This document shows positions 21,253 to 30,546 of a stretch of 64,000 nucleotides of DNA, piece by piece. The notes beneath the pieces were generated by a model that saw only the letters and a program-made list of their open reading frames with translations, was not told the origin of the DNA and ran no database searches. How positions within the stretch are numbered: position 1 is the first letter of the stretch; each line of letters starts with the position of its first letter. A program made the translations under genes and the position numbers. Origin of the DNA: an uncultured Bacteroides sp. (GTDB taxonomy: Bacteria; Bacteroidota; Bacteroidia; Bacteroidales; Bacteroidaceae); contig USCT01000004.1 of NCBI GenBank assembly GCA_900553185.1, positions 62,001 through 126,000 on the forward strand, in the 5' to 3' direction.

Positions 21253-22272
21253 ATGAGAAAAAAATACATCTTTATCGTTCTTGGTATCGCATTGGTTATT
21301 CTGGCAACAGGAATAACCGGAGTCGTCACAATTTTAAGCCACCCGTTCAAAGTAGAAAAAGACACCTACATATACATAGATACCGACGACGACACCGATT
21401 CCATTTACCACAAGCTAACCACTCAGTTAAAAGCTTCCAGCTTAAGAGGTATCAAGCTGCTGGTAAATATAGGAGGACTAAATCCTGTTCATCCGGGAGC
21501 ATACCGGCTAGGAAGTGCGGACAACTCCCTAACAGCTTATCGAAAATTAAAAAGTGGAAATCAGACGCCAGTCAACCTGACCATACCCAGCGTACGTACC
21601 GTAGGCAGACTACTGAAAACAGTCTCACACCAACTTATGACCGATTCCGCCAGCCTGGCCCAATTATTAATGGACAGTACGTATTGTGCCAGCATAGGAT
21701 ATTCTACAGAAACACTTCCCTGCCTGTTTATTCCCAATACCTACGAAGTATATTGGACCATGACACCGGAAGAGTTCGTAAAACGCATGCAGAAAGAACA
21801 TGATCACTTCTGGAACGAAGAGCGTAAATCCAAAGCTCAAAACATCGGACTGACTCCGATAGAAGTAGCAACCCTGGCTTCCATCGTGGAAGAAGAAACA
21901 GCCAACAATGCAGAAAAGCCAATGGTAGCAGGCCTCTACATAAACCGCCTGCATGCCGAAATGCCACTTCAGGCCGACCCAACTGTAAAATTTGCCTTAC
22001 AGGAGTTTGGCTTACGCCGCATCCTGCACGCACACCTGGAAACCGATAGTCCGTATAACACATACAAACATGCAGGATTACCCCCGGGCCCTATCCGTAT
22101 TCCTTCCATTCAGGGAATTGAAAGCGTGTTAAACTATACACACCACAATTATCTTTACATGTGCGCCAAAGAGGATTTTTCGGGAACTCACAACTTTGCT
22201 GAAACTTTTACCGAACACAGGGCTAACGCACAGCGTTATCAGCAGGAACTGAATAAACGAAAGATAAAATAA
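21253..22272 (+). CDS. mltG: Endolytic murein transglycosylase MltG
   Basis: Inner-membrane lytic transglycosylase that cuts nascent glycan strands. One transmembrane helix (residues about 5-26), then the YceG domain with the catalytic Glu within LASIVEEETAN (about 210-220), followed by MVAGLYINRL, LQADPTVKFAL and SPYNTYKHAGLPPGPI, all diagnostic. Start chosen at ATG 21253, giving 339 residues, because the upstream TTG lies within the promoter. Converges with trkA. Confidence 0.95.
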   Translation: MRKKYIFIVLGIALVILATGITGVVTILSHPFKVEKDTYIYIDTDDDTDSIYHKLTTQLKASSLRGIKLLVNIGGLNPVHPGAYRLGSADNSLTAYRKLKSGNQTPVNLTIPSVRTVGRLLKTVSHQLMTDSASLAQLLMDSTYCASIGYSTETLPCLFIPNTYEVYWTMTPEEFVKRMQKEHDHFWNEERKSKAQNIGLTPIEVATLASIVEEETANNAEKPMVAGLYINRLHAEMPLQADPTVKFALQEFGLRRILHAHLETDSPYNTYKHAGLPPGPIRIPSIQGIESVLNYTHHNYLYMCAKEDFSGTHNFAETFTEHRANAQRYQQELNKRKIK

Positions 22273-22293
22273 AAAGCTGCCTAAACCCAAAAA

Positions 22294-22341
22294 GTTCGTT
22301 TATTCCGCTTGAAATATAACTATCAAACGAAATAAACGAAC
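22294..22341. terminator. Inverted repeat between mltG and trkA
   Basis: GTTCGTTTATT (22294-22304) pairs with AATAAACGAAC (22331-22341), 26-base loop. It lies between converging genes; there is no strong T-tract. Confidence 0.45.
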
Positions 22342-22355
22342 GCATGGAATTCAGA

Positions 22356-23045
22356 TCAACGGATAGATTTCCAAAACTGAATAAACTTAGTATATAAGCC
22401 ATAACAGACCAATCCGTCAGCTTCTGCCAGTTCATAATCTTCTGGAAACTCATTGGCAACCTCCCTCTCCAGAACAGAAATTCCCAAACTGTTCAAAACT
22501 TGTCCACCACGAATCAGAGCTATAATTTTCAAACCAAACTCATGCTCCAGGTTCAACTCATTGATATGAAATCCTACCAGCTTGGCCGGCAAATTAAACT
22601 TAAAGACAAAATGTTCTTCATCGATCTGGAAAGGCTCCACTTCTGAATTCAGTTCCAACAATTGAACCAACATACGGGCGGCATCTTTCTCAGGAGTCAG
22701 AATGCGGTCCAGCGAAAAAGCTTCCAATACTGACTTGTGTACTTCGTCTACCGCACGGGCATAAATATGCTTCACTTGAAACTTTCTAAGCAAAGAAACC
22801 ACTCGCACAGAAGCACCGAAATTCTCGCCTATAGCGACAATTACTACGTCAACAGTCTTCAGCGGAAGTACCTGCAAAGCCATCTCATCCGTTGCATCAA
22901 TAACAAAAGAAACAGCCATTTTATCCTTCAGACGATCCACATGCAGTTCATTCTGGTCTACCCCTACTACTTCGTGCCCCAACGCCGTCAATTCCTCGGC
23001 TAACATACCGCCATAATTTCCTAAACCAATAATCAGATATTTCAT
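22356..23045 (-). CDS. trkA: Potassium uptake regulatory subunit TrkA/KtrA
   Basis: Cytosolic gating subunit of a Trk/Ktr potassium channel. Residues 1 to about 120 form an RCK_N Rossmann domain (YLIIGLGNYGGMLAEEL, then VVGVDQN with the acidic end of beta-2), and about 135-215 form an RCK_C domain. The single RCK pair (229 residues) is the KtrA-like size, not the doubled E. coli TrkA. Its start lies 6 bases after the trkH stop, so it is the second gene of a two-gene operon. Confidence 0.92.
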   Translation of the reverse strand: MKYLIIGLGNYGGMLAEELTALGHEVVGVDQNELHVDRLKDKMAVSFVIDATDEMALQVLPLKTVDVVIVAIGENFGASVRVVSLLRKFQVKHIYARAVDEVHKSVLEAFSLDRILTPEKDAARMLVQLLELNSEVEPFQIDEEHFVFKFNLPAKLVGFHINELNLEHEFGLKIIALIRGGQVLNSLGISVLEREVANEFPEDYELAEADGLVCYGLYTKFIQFWKSIR

Positions 23046-23051
23046 ACTACA

Positions 23052-24929
23052 TCAGTTGATTATAATATTATCACTTGGATATTTGTAATTTCGTTTACGT
23101 TCCTGTTTTACCAGTCCGGCTATCAAAGTAAAAGTACCGACACGACCGATAAACATCAATAAAATATCAATCATCTTTCCCGAAACACTTAAAGAAGGAG
23201 TCAGGTCCAGACTGGATCCAACAGTACTTAAAGCCGATACACATTCGAATGCAATTGCCATAAGTGAAGCCTGAGGTTCACAAATGCTCATTGCAAAAAT
23301 ACCGACAAAAACAATAACCAGGTAAGAAATCAGCGCAGCATGAGAACGACGAATGGAATCTACAGACAATTCACGTTTCAGAATCACCGTATGTTCCGAG
23401 CCACGGATAACAGACCATAAATTAATAAGGATTACAGCAAAAACATTGATCTTCACACCGCCAGCTGTTGACTGAGTGCCTCCACCCATCATCATCAGCA
23501 CCAGCATCAGCAACAAAGTCTGCTTGGAAAAAGTTGTCAGCCCCACACTTGCGAAACCTGCAGTACGTGGACAGGAAGAATTGAAAAAAGCATGTACCCA
23601 TTTATCAACAGCAGGCATTCCGGCAAACGCATGATTCCACTCAGTAATAACAATGATAACTGTTCCAGAAACGAGCAACAATACCGTCATGACAAGTACA
23701 ATCTTCGTATTCAAGTTATATAGATGAACCCTCCTCGAAAAATGCCGAGAAGAGCGTAAAATCCTCCAGCGCAAATAACCAATATGATAAGATAAGGTCT
23801 CATAAAAGTTTACCAGAATGGGAAAACCCAGACCACCCAGCGCAACCAATAAACCCAATGTGATGTATAACAAATTATGATGTTGCATTACTAATGGATT
23901 TCCCATACCTCCAGGCAATGTGGAAAATCCGGCGTTACAAAATGCCGAAATGGAATGAAATACCGAAAAATAAAGCTCCTGATTCAATGACATTCCCAGT
24001 GTGCCATGGATATTCCACCAGATCAATACCATGCCTACCCCTTCAATAACCAGTGTAAAGCCTAATATATACAATAAGGTAGATAACAAAGAATTCAGAG
24101 AATTGGAACTGATCATATCACCTATTACCAGCTGATTGTAGAGAGATGTATTTCCCATGAAAAACATGGCAAAGAAACTGGTCAGAGTCATGACTCCCAA
24201 CCCTCCTATCTGAATCAACAGTAAGATAATAATTTGTCCTTCCAATGTAAAAGTAGAAGGTACATCCACGCTTACAAGTCCGGTCACACAAGTAGCACTT
24301 GTAGCTGTAAACAATGCATCAATCCACGAAATGCCATGATAAGTAGCCCGAGGAAGCATTAACAGTCCTGCACCAATTAGAATAAAGACAAAAAAACTGG
24401 AAGCCAGAATTAATGAAGGATTGGTCCGACGTCCCAAAAGCAACACCAGACTACTAGATAACTGAGAAAATGACAGCAAAAGCAATATGCCATTTCTATA
24501 ATACGGACTGTGAAAGAATAACCAGATCCATTCTATTCCGCTCCCATGATCCGGACGATGAAAAATGACAGGAATCAAAGTAAAATACAACAAAACATTC
24601 AAAATCCACGTCCACACAGTAAATTTATAAGCTGTACCTTCTTCCCGAAAAACAATCTGTACCGTCGTACAAATCAACATAACTATCCATACGGTACGAT
24701 AAACAATTTCTACCCCAGTCCGTTCTTCCGGTGAAATCATAAACCCATACTCGTAAACAATAGCCAAAATAAAAGCCAACGAACATAAATAGGTTACTCC
24801 CATCATCCAGGTTACCAGCTGATGAACTTTTGGCAAAAATAACTTTTGACGGTAAAGAAACAATCTGTCCCAATAATCCATAAGATGCTTCGTTTTAAAA
24901 ACGCCCAAAATTATTAAAAAATCACTCAC
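23052..24929 (-). CDS. trkH: Potassium channel subunit TrkH/KtrB
   Basis: Integral membrane potassium translocating subunit with four pore-loop repeats: TSATCVTGL, FCNAGFST, SCPRTAGFASV and LSTVGSSLDL supply the filter glycines. The N-terminal 170 residues hold several extra hydrophobic helices before the conserved core, making it 625 residues, longer than the roughly 450-480 of KtrB/TrkH; similar extended forms are common in Bacteroidales as I know the family. Operon with trkA. Confidence 0.92.
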   Translation of the reverse strand: MSDFLIILGVFKTKHLMDYWDRLFLYRQKLFLPKVHQLVTWMMGVTYLCSLAFILAIVYEYGFMISPEERTGVEIVYRTVWIVMLICTTVQIVFREEGTAYKFTVWTWILNVLLYFTLIPVIFHRPDHGSGIEWIWLFFHSPYYRNGILLLLSFSQLSSSLVLLLGRRTNPSLILASSFFVFILIGAGLLMLPRATYHGISWIDALFTATSATCVTGLVSVDVPSTFTLEGQIIILLLIQIGGLGVMTLTSFFAMFFMGNTSLYNQLVIGDMISSNSLNSLLSTLLYILGFTLVIEGVGMVLIWWNIHGTLGMSLNQELYFSVFHSISAFCNAGFSTLPGGMGNPLVMQHHNLLYITLGLLVALGGLGFPILVNFYETLSYHIGYLRWRILRSSRHFSRRVHLYNLNTKIVLVMTVLLLVSGTVIIVITEWNHAFAGMPAVDKWVHAFFNSSCPRTAGFASVGLTTFSKQTLLLMLVLMMMGGGTQSTAGGVKINVFAVILINLWSVIRGSEHTVILKRELSVDSIRRSHAALISYLVIVFVGIFAMSICEPQASLMAIAFECVSALSTVGSSLDLTPSLSVSGKMIDILLMFIGRVGTFTLIAGLVKQERKRNYKYPSDNIIIN

Positions 24930-25021
24930 TGCCCAGATTCCACCACTTAAACTTTCTGAACGAAGTCTGAATTATCTGTGACAGTACCAATATAACATAA
25001 AACAAAATTTATGAAAATTTG

Positions 25022-25052
25022 TTGGTAGGTATCATTTAATTAGTTACTTTTG
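25022..25052 (+). promoter_or_regulatory. Promoter of trpB2
   Basis: TTGG at 25022-25025, 19-base spacer, TACTTTTG at 25045-25052; start codon at 25080. Confidence 0.65.
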
Positions 25053-25079
25053 GCAAAAATCTTAAAATTGTAAGCAGAT

Positions 25080-26453
25080 ATGAGCAATAAACAGAAAAAA
25101 TTTATCCTACCGGAAGATGAAATTCCAAGATACTGGTACAATATCCAAGCCGATATGAAGACCAAACCGCTTCCTCCATTGAATCCCGCTACCCATGAAC
25201 CGTTAAAACCCGAAGACTTATATCCAATCTTTGCCAAGGAACTCTGTCATCAGGAACTGAATCAGACAGATGCTTGGTTCGAAATACCGGAAGAAGTACG
25301 CGAAATGTACAAATATTATCGTAGTACGCCGTTGGTCCGTGCATACGGACTGGAAAAAGCTTTGGGAACTCCGGCACATATCTATTTCAAGAACGAAAGT
25401 GTCAGCCCGATAGGTTCTCATAAACTGAATTCAGCCCTGGCCCAAGCCTATTACTGCAAAAAGGAAGGAGTAACCAACATCACTACCGAAACCGGTGCCG
25501 GACAATGGGGAGCCGCCCTAGCATACGCAGCCAAGGTATTCGGACTGGAAGCTGCTGTTTACCAGGTAAAAATCAGCTACGAACAAAAGCCATACCGCCG
25601 CAGTATCATGCAGACATTTGGTGCGCAAGTCACTCCTTCACCATCTATGTCTACCCGTGCCGGTAAAGATATTCTGACCAAATATCCCAATCATCAAGGC
25701 TCACTGGGTACAGCTATTTCAGAAGCCGTAGAACTGGCACGTACCACTCCAAACTGTAAATACACACTGGGATCTGTATTAAGCCACGTTACCTTGCATC
25801 AAACAATTATCGGGCTGGAAGCCGAGAAGCAAATGGAAATGGCCGGAGAATATCCAGACATGATCATCGGCTGTTTCGGAGGAGGCTCCAACTTCGGAGG
25901 TATCAGCTTCCCATTCATGAGACATACCATATTGGAAGGTAAGCAAACACGTTACATTGCCGCAGAACCTGCCTCTTGCCCCAAACTGACCAGAGGTAAA
26001 TTTGAATATGACTACGGAGACGAAGCCGGATATACCCCGTTACTGCCCATGTTCACACTGGGACACAACTTCCAGCCGGCCAACATTCATGCAGGAGGAT
26101 TGCGCTATCACGGTGCCGGTGTCATCGTTTCACAACTGCTAAAAGACAAACTGATGGAAGCCGTAGATATAGAACAGCTGGAAACATTCGAAGCGGGTAT
26201 CCTGTTTGCCAAATCGGAAGGTATTATCCCGGCACCGGAATCTTGTCATGCCATTGCCGCTACTATCCGTGAAGCAAAAAAATGCATCGAAACAGGTGAA
26301 GAAAAAGTCATTCTGTTCAACCTGTCAGGTCACGGATTGATCGACATGAGTGCATACGATCAGTATTTGTCCGGCAGTCTGAACAACTATTCACTGAGTG
26401 ATGAAGAAATCAACCGCAACCTGGAAGAAGTTCCGCAAATAAAGATGGATTAA
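25080..26453 (+). CDS. trpB: TrpB2-type tryptophan synthase beta chain
   Basis: PLP enzyme condensing indole with serine. The TrpB2 form is about 450 residues and carries an N-terminal extension, both seen here (457 residues). The PLP Lys is Lys115 in GSHKLNSA, followed by ETGAGQWG, the phosphate-binding GCFGGGSNFGG, and the C-terminal NLSGHGLIDM. No trpA is adjacent, which is typical of TrpB2; an indole-salvage role or a different deaminase activity is possible. Own promoter and terminator. Confidence 0.93.
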   Translation: MSNKQKKFILPEDEIPRYWYNIQADMKTKPLPPLNPATHEPLKPEDLYPIFAKELCHQELNQTDAWFEIPEEVREMYKYYRSTPLVRAYGLEKALGTPAHIYFKNESVSPIGSHKLNSALAQAYYCKKEGVTNITTETGAGQWGAALAYAAKVFGLEAAVYQVKISYEQKPYRRSIMQTFGAQVTPSPSMSTRAGKDILTKYPNHQGSLGTAISEAVELARTTPNCKYTLGSVLSHVTLHQTIIGLEAEKQMEMAGEYPDMIIGCFGGGSNFGGISFPFMRHTILEGKQTRYIAAEPASCPKLTRGKFEYDYGDEAGYTPLLPMFTLGHNFQPANIHAGGLRYHGAGVIVSQLLKDKLMEAVDIEQLETFEAGILFAKSEGIIPAPESCHAIAATIREAKKCIETGEEKVILFNLSGHGLIDMSAYDQYLSGSLNNYSLSDEEINRNLEEVPQIKMD

Positions 26454-26475
26454 ATCTTTATTCAGAATACACCAC

Positions 26476-26524
26476 AAGGCTGCTTCTGCGAAACAGGTTC
26501 CTCCAGAAGCAGCCTTCATTTTTT
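26476..26524 (+). terminator. Terminator of trpB2
   Basis: AAGGCTGCTTCTG pairs perfectly with CAGAAGCAGCCTT, followed by a T-tract. Confidence 0.9.
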
Positions 26525-26565
26525 CAGATTTACAAAATACATTATATAACAAAACGAACATATCT

Positions 26566-27954
26566 ATGGAACAACTGGAACAGATTACTGCCACTATCAG
26601 CAATTTTTTATGGGGATGGCCAATGATTGTCCTCTTGTTGGGAACTCATTTATTCCTGACCATCCGGCTACGTTTTCCACAGCGCAAAATATTTACAGCC
26701 ATCCGATTATCCATTCAGAAAGATCACGGTTCAGAAGGAGATGTAAGTCAGTTTGGTGCGCTTGCGACTTCTCTGGCAGCCACAATCGGAACCGGAAATA
26801 TTATCGGAGTAGCCACAGCGGTAGCTTTTGGAGGACCGGGAGCCGTTTTCTGGTGCTGGCTGACTGGTGTATTTGGCATTGCCACCAAATATACAGAAGG
26901 ATTATTAGCCATCAAATATCGAATCAAAGCCCCATCGGGTGAAATGCTGGGAGGTCCTATGTATGCCTTGGAAAGAGGTCTTAAACAAAAATGGCTGGGA
27001 GTACTTTTCTGTATTTTTACCGCACTGGCAGCATTTGGAATTGGCAATACGGTACAAGCCAATTCCATTTCACTACTGATGAATGAGACCTACGACATCA
27101 ATGTACATGTTACCGGTATCGTGATTGCAATTCTAACCGCCCTGGTCATTTTTTTCGGAGTAAAAGGTATTGCCCGTGTCTGTATGGCACTGGTTCCTTT
27201 CATGGCTGTATGCTACATAGCAGGATGCCTCTACATTCTATTCGTCAACCGGGCATTCTTGGGTGAATCGCTCCAACTGATTGTAAGCTCTGCCTTTACT
27301 CCCCATGCGGCGGGAGGAGGATTCCTGGGAACGACCGTCATGATGGCTGCCCGTTTCGGCATTGCCCGCGGATTATTCTCCAATGAATCCGGACTGGGTT
27401 CTGCTCCTATCGTTGCCGCAGCGGCGCAAACACGCAACCCGGTACGCCAGGCCCTGGTTTCATCTACAGGAACATTTTGGGATACCGTCATCATCTGTGC
27501 ATTGACAGGCCTGGTAGTGGTAAGCAGCATACTGGCCTTTCCCGACATTGACTATACACACGGAGGCACCTTGACTAAAGCTGCTTTCGGAAAAATCCCA
27601 TATATTGGAACGACTATTCTGGCTGTGGGCATACTGACGTTTGCCTTCTCCACCATCCTAGGATGGACTTACTATTCAGGAAAAGCCATCGAATACCTTG
27701 GAGGGAAAAAATGGGTAAAACCCTATCGTGTCGTGTGGATCATCTGTATCTACATCGGTTCTATCATGAATCTGCAAGTTGTATGGAACATTGCCGATAG
27801 TGTAAATGCCCTCATGGCCATTCCAAACTTAATTTCACTCTTATTCTTATCAAACGTAGCAGTAGCCGAGACAAAAAAATATCTCTGGGAAAATCGACTG
27901 GAAGAAACAGCCACCGATGAAATCACAATTTCGAAGGAAAAAACAAGTGATTAA
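26566..27954 (+). CDS. AGCS-family sodium:alanine/glycine symporter
   Basis: Inner-membrane amino-acid/sodium symporter of 462 residues with about ten hydrophobic helices. Signature blocks: GTGNIIGVATAVAFGGPGAVFWCWL, GIATKYTEGLLA, GGPMYALERG and FSNESGLGSAPIVAAAA. The last 40 residues are a charged cytoplasmic tail. Substrate is likely alanine or glycine by family. Located after the trpB2 terminator, so probably separately transcribed. Confidence 0.92.
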   Translation: MEQLEQITATISNFLWGWPMIVLLLGTHLFLTIRLRFPQRKIFTAIRLSIQKDHGSEGDVSQFGALATSLAATIGTGNIIGVATAVAFGGPGAVFWCWLTGVFGIATKYTEGLLAIKYRIKAPSGEMLGGPMYALERGLKQKWLGVLFCIFTALAAFGIGNTVQANSISLLMNETYDINVHVTGIVIAILTALVIFFGVKGIARVCMALVPFMAVCYIAGCLYILFVNRAFLGESLQLIVSSAFTPHAAGGGFLGTTVMMAARFGIARGLFSNESGLGSAPIVAAAAQTRNPVRQALVSSTGTFWDTVIICALTGLVVVSSILAFPDIDYTHGGTLTKAAFGKIPYIGTTILAVGILTFAFSTILGWTYYSGKAIEYLGGKKWVKPYRVVWIICIYIGSIMNLQVVWNIADSVNALMAIPNLISLLFLSNVAVAETKKYLWENRLEETATDEITISKEKTSD

Positions 27955-28029
27955 ATCCCCTTTTAAGGGCTTCTAATGCCTAAAAACACATTTTTTCGAC
28001 ATTTTATTGAGTTTTTTTGTGCAAAACAC

Positions 28030-28059
28030 TTGCAGATTCAAAAATAATCCGTACCTTTG
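28030..28059 (+). promoter_or_regulatory. Promoter of the tRNA-Glu pair
   Basis: TTGC at 28030, 18-base spacer, TACCTTTG at 28052-28059, about 40 bases before the first tRNA. Confidence 0.7.
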
Positions 28060-28098
28060 CACCCGTGATTGAGAAACACCTCAACACAAGCAAAGGAT

Positions 28099-28173
28099 GG
28101 CCCGTTCGTCTATCGGTTAGGACGCAAGATTTTCATTCTTGAAAGGGGGGTTCGATTCCCCCACGGGCTACCA
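28099..28173 (+). tRNA. tRNA-Glu (anticodon TTC), copy 1
   Basis: Acceptor GGCCCGT pairs with ACGGGCT (one G.U), anticodon loop TTTTCAT carries TTC, T-loop GGTTCGATTCC, and CCA is encoded at 28171-28173. Confidence 0.97.
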
Positions 28174-28209
28174 GAACAAAGATTCGATGCGTCGAATCAA
28201 GCAAAGGAT

Positions 28210-28284
28210 GGCCCGTTCGTCTATCGGTTAGGACGCAAGATTTTCATTCTTGAAAGGGGGGTTCGATTCCCCCACGGGCTACCA
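28210..28284 (+). tRNA. tRNA-Glu (anticodon TTC), copy 2
   Basis: Identical to copy 1, including the encoded CCA. The repeat unit is 111 bases and includes about ten bases of identical 5' flank, so this looks like a recent tandem duplication. Confidence 0.97.
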
Positions 28285-28292
28285 GAACAAGT

Positions 28293-28327
28293 GAGCTTTC
28301 ATTCATAATGATGAAAGCTCTTTTTTG
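28293..28327 (+). terminator. Terminator of the tRNA-Glu pair
   Basis: GAGCTTTCAT pairs with ATGAAAGCTC around an eight-base loop, then six T residues. Confidence 0.9.
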
Positions 28328-28343
28328 TATATATTAGTCTGTA

Positions 28344-29435
28344 TCAGCCATTCGTCTTCCGGTAACTCCATACGGCCCAACCGATAAAAACAATCATAAA
28401 ACCTAAAAGTTTTATCAATTGCGGTCCAAGATCAGCCAAACCGCTACCCTTCAAATACACCATACGCATCACTTCAATAAAATATGTCAGTGGATTGAAT
28501 CTGGAAATCCATTGAGCCCATTCCGGCATGCTTCGAATGGGTGTAAACAACCCGCTCAACAACACAAAAGCAATAATAAAGAAGAATTCTACAAACATAG
28601 CCTGCTGCATGGTAGAAGAGTAATTGGATATAAGCAATCCAAAACCGGAAACAGCTACCACATAAATACAAGCAAACAAATAGATAACGCCCAGATTTCC
28701 AACAGGAGCAATATCATACAGCAATACAGCAAGTACAAAGCAGAGACTCAAAACGACCAGCCCGACTACCCAATACGGAATCAGTTTGGCCAGAATAAAA
28801 ACAAATTTATTCAAAGGCGTTACATTCAGCTGCTCAATGGTACCTACCTCTTTTTCGCCTACAATATTCAACGAAGGCAAAAAGCCACACATCAGAGTCA
28901 GCAACATCACCATCAATGCCGGTACCATAAATTTCTTATAATCCAAATGCGGATTGTAAAGGTATAGTAAAGACACCTGTACCGGAGTCGCAATAGAGCG
29001 AAACTCTCCTACAAAATCATTGATGACAGATGACAGATAAGAAATGCCGATTCCACCCTTTGTGCCATTTATGGAGTTGGCCGAAACCTGCAACTCCACC
29101 GGTAACTCCCTGACCAACTTCTTTTCAAAATCTACAGGAATTTCCAAAATAATATCAGCTGTACCAGTCTCGACCTCGTGTAACGCCTGCTCATACCCTG
29201 ACACATTGTCTACCAAATTAAAATAATCGGTCGAGGATACTTTTTCAACCAGCCGGCGAGAACTCACGGAACGGTCATGATCGACCACACAAACATTATT
29301 GTATTTTATTTCCAGGCTAGCAGCCCATGGCATCAGAATCATCATCAAACACGGAAACACAACAATCAGACGAGGAATAATGGGATTCCGCCTCATCTGC
29401 TTGAATTCTTTTTCTATCAAATATTTCAGTACCAT
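28344..29435 (-). CDS. ABC-2 type exporter permease (YbhR-like)
   Basis: Membrane subunit of an ABC exporter, 363 residues. One N-terminal transmembrane helix, a periplasmic domain (about 50-170), and five more helices clustered in the C-terminal half, the ABC-2 layout; NIVGEKEVGTIEQLNVTP is the conserved cytoplasmic coupling segment. Last gene of the six-gene exporter operon, 12 bases after the second permease. The two permeases would form a heterodimer with the double ATPase. Confidence 0.9.
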   Translation of the reverse strand: MVLKYLIEKEFKQMRRNPIIPRLIVVFPCLMMILMPWAASLEIKYNNVCVVDHDRSVSSRRLVEKVSSTDYFNLVDNVSGYEQALHEVETGTADIILEIPVDFEKKLVRELPVELQVSANSINGTKGGIGISYLSSVINDFVGEFRSIATPVQVSLLYLYNPHLDYKKFMVPALMVMLLTLMCGFLPSLNIVGEKEVGTIEQLNVTPLNKFVFILAKLIPYWVVGLVVLSLCFVLAVLLYDIAPVGNLGVIYLFACIYVVAVSGFGLLISNYSSTMQQAMFVEFFFIIAFVLLSGLFTPIRSMPEWAQWISRFNPLTYFIEVMRMVYLKGSGLADLGPQLIKLLGFMIVFIGWAVWSYRKTNG

Positions 29436-29447
29436 ATCATTCTTGTT

Positions 29448-30545
29448 TTATTCCAACCGATCTTTAAATTTCACCAAACTCAATACGATCAATACAACTG
29501 CCATACCTAACAGTATGGTGGCTTCTTTCCAAACGGCCGCAAAGCCCAAACCTTCTATCATAACTTTTTTTACAGCCAGAATATACCATTTAGCCGGAAT
29601 AAGACAGGCAATTCCCTGTAAAAAGGCCGGCATGCTTTCGGTAGGAAAGATCATTCCGGAAAGCAACATCACAGGCATCATCAGTACCATTCCAGAAATC
29701 AACATGGCAGCAACCTGATTGTCAACCAGACAAGAGACGAACAGTCCCAAAGCCAATGCCACAATAATCAGCAAAAAACTCAATAGAGCCAATAGCCACA
29801 AACTTCCGGCTATCGGAACATCCAACACATAAACCGACAACAATAAAATCGTAGCCAGATTCACACCCGACAAAATCAAATAAGGAACAGCCTTTGCCAG
29901 AATAATAAACACAGAACGAACCGGCGACACCAATAAAACTTCCATTGTACCGGTTTCCTTCTCACGAACAATAGAAATAGAAGTCATCATCGCACAGATA
30001 AGCATCAGAATAAGCCCCATTACCCCCGGTACAAAATTGTAAGCACTCTTCATCTGCGGATTAAAGAGCAGATGAGTCTGTATATTCACCGGAACCGAAG
30101 GCTGCTGTTCTCCCTGAAATGCTGTAGCGATTACTCCCTGTGCATAATTCGTTGCCAGAGTTGCGGTATTCGGATCTGTCGCATCGACTACCAGCTGAAT
30201 CTCTCCTTTTCCTTCACGATACACATCTTGCTCAAAATTCGGACTAAACTGAATCACCAGATCAACTTCACCACTCTGAAACACAGAAAGTATTTCTTTC
30301 GATGTATGCAGATAACGTACTACTTCAAAATAACGGTTCTCATCCAGGCGTTCCACTATGCGCCGGGTAGTACGATCCGAAACCGGATCAAGTACTGCCA
30401 CACGACTGGTTTTAAGCTCCGTAGAAATAGCAAAGCCAAACAAAATAATCTGCAAAACCGGCATACCCAGCAGAATCAGCATGGTACGCTTATCCCGGAA
30501 AATGTGATAAAATTCCTTTTTAATAAAAGCCCAGAACTGTTTCAT
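29448..30545 (-). CDS. ABC-2 type exporter permease (YbhS-like)
   Basis: Second membrane subunit with the same topology as the downstream permease: N-terminal helix, periplasmic domain, five C-terminal helices, coupling segment SIVREKETGTMEVLLVSP. A longer frame starts at 30596 inside the ATPase gene, but ATG 30545 (MKQFWAFIKKEFYHIFRDKR) begins one base after the ATPase stop and matches the family, giving 365 residues. Confidence 0.9.
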   Translation of the reverse strand: MKQFWAFIKKEFYHIFRDKRTMLILLGMPVLQIILFGFAISTELKTSRVAVLDPVSDRTTRRIVERLDENRYFEVVRYLHTSKEILSVFQSGEVDLVIQFSPNFEQDVYREGKGEIQLVVDATDPNTATLATNYAQGVIATAFQGEQQPSVPVNIQTHLLFNPQMKSAYNFVPGVMGLILMLICAMMTSISIVREKETGTMEVLLVSPVRSVFIILAKAVPYLILSGVNLATILLLSVYVLDVPIAGSLWLLALLSFLLIIVALALGLFVSCLVDNQVAAMLISGMVLMMPVMLLSGMIFPTESMPAFLQGIACLIPAKWYILAVKKVMIEGLGFAAVWKEATILLGMAVVLIVLSLVKFKDRLE

Positions 30546-30546
30546 T

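Noticed and set aside
27961..28010. CCCTTTTAAGGG hairpin as a terminator of the symporter gene
   Set aside because: The stem is short and AT-rich in the centre and the T-tract is distant, so support is weak.
28069..28308. Open frame with an internal repeat across the tRNA-Glu genes
   Set aside because: The repetition is only the duplicated tRNA genes read in frame; no protein is supported.
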